A stretch of DNA of 64,000 nt from an uncultured Prevotellaceae bacterium. Its GTDB lineage: Bacteria > Bacteroidota > Bacteroidia > Bacteroidales > Bacteroidaceae. Positions 30,601 through 39,600 of the stretch are shown here, piece by piece (position 1 is the stretch's first letter; each line of letters starts with the position of its first letter). Made by a program: the position numbers and the translations under genes. Under the pieces are notes generated by a model, which saw nothing but the letters and a program-made list of their open reading frames with translations, was not told the DNA's origin and ran no database searches. Location: contig CAMYZO010000003.1 of assembly GCA_947303855.1 (NCBI GenBank), positions 1 to 64,000 on the forward strand, in the 5' to 3' direction.

Positions 30601-33600
30601 TAACAGCCGTTGCACCGAGACCGCCGCCATATACATTATTATTTATCGTGCCGCCATATATCTTCACCGAAGGGCTGCTGGCGCTGGCTGCCATGTTACC
30701 ACCACCATAAACATTGCCGGAGATAGTGCCTGTGCCGCCATAGGTAAAGCTGGGTGATGTGCCCGTCTTAGAACCGATGACCACATCGACCGTGCTCTGA
30801 GGCGCACCGTTGACGTTGTTACAACCGAACACATTCGCTGCCGAACCCTTGAGAACGGTCACACTCACTGCACCGCCCACGTTGGCCGCCACATCGGCAT
30901 GACCTTCGCCCAAGGAGGCCAGGTCGCCAAGACCGCCGCCATAGACACTGTTCTTAACGGTTCCCCCGTTGAGAGTCACATCGACAGCCCCGGTCACACT
31001 ACCCTGGCTACCACCGCCATAGGCATCGCCCTTAACGGTTCCCCCGTTGAGGCTGACAGCCGTTGTGCCGTTCACTGTAGCCGTAGCACCGAGACCGCCG
31101 CCAAACACATCGTGCTCAACGATTCCCCCGTTGAGCGTCACACCAACGCCGCCAGTGCCAGTATAGGCGGCCTGGTTGCCACCGCCATAGACACATTGCC
31201 CAATGGTTCCCCCGTTAAGAGTCACCATGGCCGTGCTCTTCGGCGAACCCAGCACGTTGTTACAGCCAAAGACATTCGCGACGCTGCCGCCTTCCACATT
31301 CACGGCGACAGGGCCATAGACATCGGCTGCAGCTTCAGGCTTAGCAGGAACGTATCCCTCAGATCCTTCTGTGCCTACGGCTGCCGCTGCCTGTTGTCCC
31401 AGGCCGCCACCATAGACATTACCGGTGAGGGTGCCGCCATAGAAGTTGACCGTGGTCGACTTGCCATCGGTTTGAGAGAAGGCAGGGTCGCTGCCCTTTG
31501 TGGCATTCACCTTACCCTTGGCACTGCCGCCATACACATCGCCGCTGATGTTGGCATAGCCCTCGTAAGCGTAAACGGGATCGCCCTCCTCGGCTGTGTT
31601 GGTCCGCTTGCCGATGTTCACCACGACATTGCCCGTCACCGTGGTCTCCTCACCATAACCGCCACCGAAGACGCTGCCTCCGATGTTGACGCCGAGATTC
31701 TGGGCAACGGTTCCGATGGTCATCGTCACATCGCCTTCAACGTCGGCTTCATTGCCGCCGCCGTAGATGCCGGCGGCAGTAATAGAAATGTTGGAATCAG
31801 AAGTAGGACTGAGATAGTCTGTTCCGCTGGTAATGTTGACACCGATATCTTCCGTTGACGATTCCGTGCCTATCTCAACTGACACATTACCCTTCACCTT
31901 ACCCTTGTTTCCGCCACCGAACACCTGTCCGATCTTGCCGATATGGTCTTGCGGAACATCATTCACAGAGCCTTTCTGCATGTTAATCCAGACGCGGGTG
32001 TTGCCTACCACGTCGGCCGTGGCACCGTAGCCGCCGCCGAACACCTTGCCAATGGAGGTACACGACCAGATGTAGACCCCTATAGCGGGATGTTCGGCAT
32101 CCTGAACCACATTTGGATCGCCTTCCTCAGCATTGGGAGTCCAAGTATTGTCCTTGTCATCGTCATTACAGCCATAGATGGAGTAGGGGGCATTGAAGCC
32201 GCCGCCATAGAGTTCGCCGATAATCAGCGGCTGACAGCCGCCCTCGTAGGCGTTTACGGTGATGGAGCCCTTGATGCTGCCACCCTCGTTGTTGCCGCCG
32301 AACACGCGTCCGAACTTACCACTGCGCACCGTCAGGCTGACGTTACCGTTGATGGTGGCGTTCTTGGCACCGCCATATACCACATCGACAAAGTCCTTAG
32401 GCATACAGTCCAACTCAATCTTCACATCGCCATCCATGGGAGCCACCTGTCCGGCACCATAGATTTCGCCAACCTTCAGTTCGCACTCGTTGGATTCCTT
32501 TCTCTCCAGCTCAGTACCGCCGCGTACGTTACCCTTGGTGTTGCTGCCGCCATAGAGGACGTGTACCTGACCGCCCACAAGCTTGGTCTTGGCGATTCCC
32601 GTGCCGTAGTTCGTTGGCGTATCACCATTCTTGTAGATACCCACATCGGCACCAGGATTACCTTCGCCGGCACCGTTACCGCCACCGAACAACTGGTCGA
32701 TGATGTAGGCACTGTTGATGGTTACCTGGGTGGCAGGCACGGCAGCGGCATTACCACCGCCATAGACATACTGTATGCTCGTAGCACTACACCCCTCGAT
32801 AAGCACCTCGGCGAAGGCTTCTTTCTTGTCGTCATCGGAGCCTGTAGCCTTGGTGGGGTTGTAGTCGGCCTTGTTGCCGCCGCCATAAACGGCAGTGACG
32901 TCATAGGTCTTACGGTCAGCCAGAGCTGTCTCGCTGTTGTTCTTCAGGGCATTCTTGTCAGAATCAGTATTCACCGTCCGCTTCACCCAAACCTTCACAT
33001 GTCCCTTCGGCGTACCGTTGACATTGTTGCAGCCGAAGATCTGGCTCGGAATCTTGGCTCCGTCAAGAGTCACCGTCACATCGCCACCGACGAAGGCCGG
33101 CGTTTCGGCAGTACCCAGACCACCGCCGTAGGCATCGCCATTGATGGTACCGGCGAAGAGATTCACCGTCGTTGACTTGTCGGCATTGAAGGCCGAACGG
33201 CCAGACGCATTGGTATTGCCCATGGCACCGCCACCATATATGTTACCATTGATGGTGGCACCTGCCGATGTCTGTCCCTCAGTACCGATGTTCACCGTGA
33301 CAGAGCCTTCCACCAGTGTCGGTTCACCGAAGCCGCCGCCAAAGACGGCATTCGTGGCGGGGGTAGCTGCCGTACCGATGGTGCCGCCGGTGATGGTCAC
33401 CGCAGCGTCTTTGATAAGCTTGCCATTGACATTGCTACCACCATAGACAGCCGTCTTCACCAAACCGCCTTCCACAGTGACCGTGGTGATGCCCTGGTTC
33501 TCGGCAACGATAGCTTCTTTTGCAGGCTGAGCGGCTATATATCCTGGTTCGCCAGGAGTGCCCGATTCAGCAACGGCAGCTGCTCCCGCTTGTCCCAGAC

Positions 33601-36600
33601 CACCGCCGAAGACGCTGCCATTGACAGTGCCGGCATAGACGTTCACAAAGGTCTGCTTGCCATCGGTCATGTTCACTTTACCCAGGGCACTGCCGCCATA
33701 GACATCGCCCTCAACAAGACCATTGCCGCTCAGTTCAGCGCCCGTCTTCGCTCCAATGTTCACCGTTACGTCGCCACCAACTTCTGTGGTTTCACCTCGG
33801 CCACCGCCATAGATGTCGTGGCTGACAGTGCCGCCGGTCATGTTCACCTCAGTATCGCCAGTCACATTGGCAGTGTTTCCGCCGCCATAGACATTGCTGA
33901 TGGCATTCTGCATGGTTCCGGCATTTTGGATAGTCACCTTGGTATCGCCCTGAATGGTCTTGTCCGAATAATCCGGATTAGGTGTTACGGCCGACATGTC
34001 GCCACCACCAAAGACGCTACCTGCCACAGAGGTGTTGCCCTTGATGGTCAGGTCGGTGGCGCCCACCTTGCCCAGGTTGTCCAAGTCTACATCGGTACAG
34101 ATATAGGGATTATCACCTGTCAAAACGCTACCTGGATTATTGTTGGTCAGCGTCATTCCCACCTTGCTGGCGTTCTTCCATTCACACTCAGTTGTTGTCT
34201 CTGATATCTTACCAGGCTCAAACATGCCGGAGAATTTGTTGAAGTTCGGCACTTTGTCAAATAATCCCATTCTGACTTGAAGGGTAGGCAGGGTGGCTGA
34301 ATAGCCGCCACCAAAGACATTGCCCAGCACCGTACAGCCGTCAAGGACAGAAGTGGCCTTACCCTTAACCTCGCCGTAGCTGCCGCCACCATAGAAGTCT
34401 TGTTCAACAGTACAGCCTTTCAGGTTCGAATCTACATCATTGCAGGTGGCCAGAGAGAAGGAGGCAAAATTCACATAGAGGCGTCCGCCCGTACCACCAG
34501 AGGACCATACGAAGAACTCGTATTCGAAATCGGTGGCTACACCAATACCCTTCTTTCCGTATTGGGCAGAAACAGCATTGGTAGTCTTGCCATCGAAATA
34601 CTTACCACGGTCTGTCTTAAACTGTTCTGACCAATTACTCCAACTGGTTGTCTGACTGTCATAATACTTCTTTCTGGAATAGGATGTACCACCAAAGCCA
34701 CCACCGAAATACTTTCCGAAAACACAGCCCTCGGCATTACTGGTCACCTTCTTGCCCGGTTGCATGTCGCCGAACTTCGGACCTCCGCAGAAAAGGGTCA
34801 CATGGCTATTGTAGATGTCGGTAGTCACATGGCCAGTGACAGGTCTGGCTGCATTGATACCGCCTCCATAGAATGCATCGATATCGGCATTATAAATCTG
34901 CCAGTGTACGTCGCCGTCAATCTGTTCCTGACAGGCGCCTGCTGCCTCTTTGAAGTAACCGCCGCTGATGTAACACTCAGCATTGTCATTTTCTCTCACC
35001 TTCGCATCCTGATTGTAAGTGCCGGAGAGATAGAATCCGTCAAACGCACCACCCGTCACGGAAACAGGGATATGGGGGGTGGACTCCGAACCGTCGCCGT
35101 GAGTACCCAGTCCAAATGATTGTATATGGACATTGCCGCCCACGTGGATATAATTGGTATTACCTGGGACTGGTTTTGACTGAGTGGACACGAACTGCTC
35201 AAAGTCGCCACCAAGAAGAATAAGCGGAGAATTTGCTTTCTTAGTTACACCCTCCTGATTCTCGTACTCCACCTGATTGGAATACACCAGACAGGTGTTG
35301 GTGGTCTCAAACCAACCTTTGGTCTTGAAGATGGTGAAATTTCGGACATCGGCACCATCTTTCGGCTTCTGTGCCTGGGCAGTGCCTGGGATGTTGATAA
35401 AGTCAAAACGAATAGGAGAAATCGTAGTACGTTTGTAGTGATGATAAATCATGCTATAGTCAGGCTCATTGTCGTGATTCTCATCTACTGACATCACCGT
35501 GAAAGCCTTATCACCACCCGATGGCACATTGCCTTGGTGGAGGTTGCCTACCAGCACGATGGCATTGTCATAGACGGTAGAGCCACCGAGCGTTTTAAGG
35601 GCATCAGCAATATTGGTATATACCTTTTGGCCGTTAAATTTTGTATTATCATCTACCTGTGTACCAAACAGGCTTACATTTTGTGAGCCATAGCTGGTAT
35701 TATATACTACATCGTAATACTGGTCTGCTACGTATGCGGCATTACCCCAGTAGGGTTCAATGTAGATATCCGTCACGCCGTAGGGCACATCGAAGTAGGC
35801 TCCCTGGGAGAACACACGGCCACTGGTGCCATGGAGGTCCTTACTGGTGCATTTGCGATCGGCAAAGTTATAGCCGCCATAGCTGTCGGCTGCTGTATAG
35901 GTTCCTGCCGTGCCGCCTGTCATACTGGTAATCTTCCAGCCTGTAACCACCTTGCCACCTGTGTAGTTACCCGTACCGACATCATTGAAATAGGGCAACT
36001 GCACCTTGTCGTAGTTGTAGTTGAACCGGTCAAAGTCCTTATCCATACGCTGCAGCGTGAGCGATGTGGTGGTAATACCCGTACCACTGAGATGTACCGT
36101 CAGCGTCTTGCCCAGCTTACCACCGTTGTTGCGTCCTACGGAAGCGCTGTCAGGGGCATTCGTCACATCATAGTTGATGATAGAAGGATAATAGCCCTGA
36201 GCTTTCAACACAGGGTAGGGCTTGGGATTGTCTATCGACCTGTCGGCAGTCTCCAGTACCCATTTGGCCATCTGATTGGCGTTGGCTGCGTCATCGGTGG
36301 CATAGATGGCTGCCAGTTTCTTGTTACTGTTCAGCAACAACCGGTAGAACTCGAAGCGCGTCAGATTCTTGTTCTCAACAGCCAGCGCACAGTTGTACTT
36401 TCCATTGGTAACACCACTGGCAAGGTCATCGTAAGAGTAGTAGTTAAAGGTGTTCAGACCACCACTGTTCAGGTTGTCGATACTCTGACCGCCATAGACC
36501 GGCGATCTGTTGGTGCCTCCTGTAATATCTCCATAGAACATACAGTTCATCACCATGGTGCGGAGGTTGGCCTGGGTCGAGGCAAAGGCGTTGTAGCCAA

Positions 36601-39600
36601 CGATACCGCCTGCATCATCACCACCACTTACATTGGCATAGCTATAGCAGTTGATGACACGTGAATAGCCATCCAAATGACCCACGATACTGCCAGCAAT
36701 CTTACTTCCGCTGACAGTGCCGCCATTCACGCCGCAGTTGTAGATACGGGTGTTGCCTTTGGCTTGGTTGACAATGGCTCCTACGGTATCGCCGCTGACT
36801 GTCGCACTCTCAATGATGATATTCTTGATAACAGCATCCTCAGCAAACGCGATGAATGGTGCAGAGACGCTGAAACGCTTGTCTATCTGACCTTCGATGA
36901 TTCCCTTGAAAGGAGATTTTCTGGTGCCGATAGAGCCAGAGGCGGTGAACGGGGAGTCCAGTATATAGTAGCCACCCATGGCATTAATCTCAGAGGAACT
37001 GCTTACCACCTTAGGCACCATGGTCAGATACAGCGTCTGACTGCCTGATCCTTCATCTTTTGCTGATGCTGCCTCAGCCTGTGAAGTGAGCGTGGTGAAC
37101 GTCTGCATCACCTTCGTATGGTCGAAACGGGGCATCAGGCGCATGTTGCCGTTGCCGTCGTCAACAACCATAAACGTGGCATTGGTAATCTTCAGATTAG
37201 CCTGGTCGTGACCGACAACGCCAGACTGCTTTTCACCCATGTTCTGTAAGGATATACCGCTTGATGTTCCCGACCAGGCGCTGCTGACAGCAGAACCGGT
37301 GGTGTTGGCAGTGAAGTAACGTAAGGGACTCGATACGCTCTGAATCTGAACATTGTAGGGGTCGAAGCCGTTAGACCATGTGGAGACAGCCCCCAATCGT
37401 GTATGGTCAAAATAATCCAATTCTGTTTCTGCCTTGCTCTTGGCTTCATCCTCAGCGCCAGTCTCGCCAGCATAGAGATACCCCATCTCCTCATCGATGT
37501 CGAAGTTGGGTCTTAGATACCACTGCAAATGGGTAGGGGCATTCTTGATGGTTAATCCTTCCTCTTCGCTGCTGGTAGTAGACATGAGCGTGTTGCTTGA
37601 ATTCTTGGCATAGTGGCCACCCTGCTTCACCAGGAAGGGCGCAGCAGAAGTTGCATCTTCAGTAGCAGCACCTGCGTATGTGCTGGCATATTCGGGTTTT
37701 ACGTCGTAGGTGACATACCAGTCGCGCTCCTTGCCGGCCACTATAGCCTGCGTTGCATAGTTAGGAAGATTGGCCGGGGTTGATGGGTTGTTGATGTCAG
37801 CCCTACCTAACTCATCGGCTGTATATTCTGTAGGGTCTACATCGCTCACCGTGGCGTAGTCCGACACCTTGAACTTATGGTAGCCTGGTACCTTGGAACC
37901 CGTCTTCCAGAAATGGTAGCGGGCCACCATCGGGCTGCTATATTTGTGGAGCACGGCATATCGCTCGGCGCGGTCGGGGTCATCAGGACCACTGGGCAGC
38001 GGCAGGCGGACAATCTCCCAGCCGTGCTGGTCGAGCAGGATAAGCATAGGCTTGATTTCCGTAGGCACCAGCTGGAACGACTCACCCATCTCGATGGTCT
38101 GGAACACGTGTTCCTCCTCCAGAAACTTCTTTGAAGTGGTGGGAGTCTTGCCTGAACCGCCATCGTTGTTATGCACCCAAGGGGCGGAATTAGCCCATGC
38201 CTTATAAGAGTGCCAGCCTTTACCTGCGATTTCTGACTCCTGCGCTGAATTCAATTCTACATCACGCCCTACTGCGGTTACCTTAGTGGTCAGTTTACCC
38301 TGTACCGTTGGACTGTTCTTCCAGTACTGTTCAAAGGAATGAATAGTCTGACGGGTTCCGTAGGCTCCATTCGTAGCACCACCTTCTATCTCATGGAAAG
38401 TCACCAGTTTCAAGCTGCTGGTCGAGGTTCCCAAGAGCATATATTCGCTTCCTTTTGGCAGATCAGTAACAGCTTCATCATCTTTCTTACCGCCATGTGC
38501 CAAGGGGTTGTTATTGACGACACCGGTTACCACGGCATCGTATCCTTCAGGCTTATAGGTCCACAGATAGGAGTGGAAGTTGCGCGTGTTGTTGTCATCA
38601 ATCTTATAGCTCGTTTGGTTCTGATACGACGAGACTCTCACATGATAGGGGTCGAGCTTTCCTTTGGCTGGAGCTTTTGGAATAACAGGCTCCAGATACC
38701 ACAGCCAACGGGTACGTGTGCTGGCACCGCTGGCCAGCTGGTCCTCCCAGCGCTCATTACCATACACGTAAAGCGTACAGTCACCGTTGTTATAAGGATA
38801 GACCGCTTGTCGCTTTTCTTTCATCACACCGTCTTTACCGTCTTCCTGAAAGAATTTGTATGTATCGGTATTGGTTGTGTTAAACTGCAACATATAGGTG
38901 GTGCTAGTCTTCTTGGTCTTGTCATCCAGGAGGTTGCGACCGTCCAAGTCGATGCTGTTGTCTGCCTTCAGCGTGTAGGTAACGTAGATAACGTTGTTTG
39001 CAGTAACCTGCGTGGCACTGGAAATCTCGCTGGGAGCAGGCGAGACAAACACAAACGGCTCATCGGGTGTTCCTGCCGTAGTCTGCACAAAGGCATTTGC
39101 GTTCCAGTAGTGATAGTCCACTAAGGGGCTTTGCCAGGCTGCCGGTAAGCCAAAGCCGTCGTCATCATTATAAGGAAGATTCCTGACAATGACCTTATTA
39201 TCCATGTCTATTAACGTATAGGAACGTGGGAGCACCACGGTGTTGACTCCGAGGGTGACGGTCTCACTATTAGACCTTTTCTTCAAAGTGATGGACTTAT
39301 GTGACGCATCATTGCCATCACTCTGTCCTGTCAGGATGAATGACACGGCATCATCCGACCAGATTGGCGCAGAGCCGGATGTGGAGAGGTATTTAGTACT
39401 AATCTGGGCATTCCTGATTTTCAGATCGTAGGGGTCGTCGCCATAGAAATACCACAACTGATTGTTGCCGGTGACATAAGCCTCAGCATTGGTTGTGCTG
39501 TTTGTCTCTGCAGCGACTGCACTGCCATCGTTATGACTGCCATTGTCATAAAGATACTGGCTGCTGGAATTTTTAAGGTTAAAGGGGGCGGAGCCGCTGA

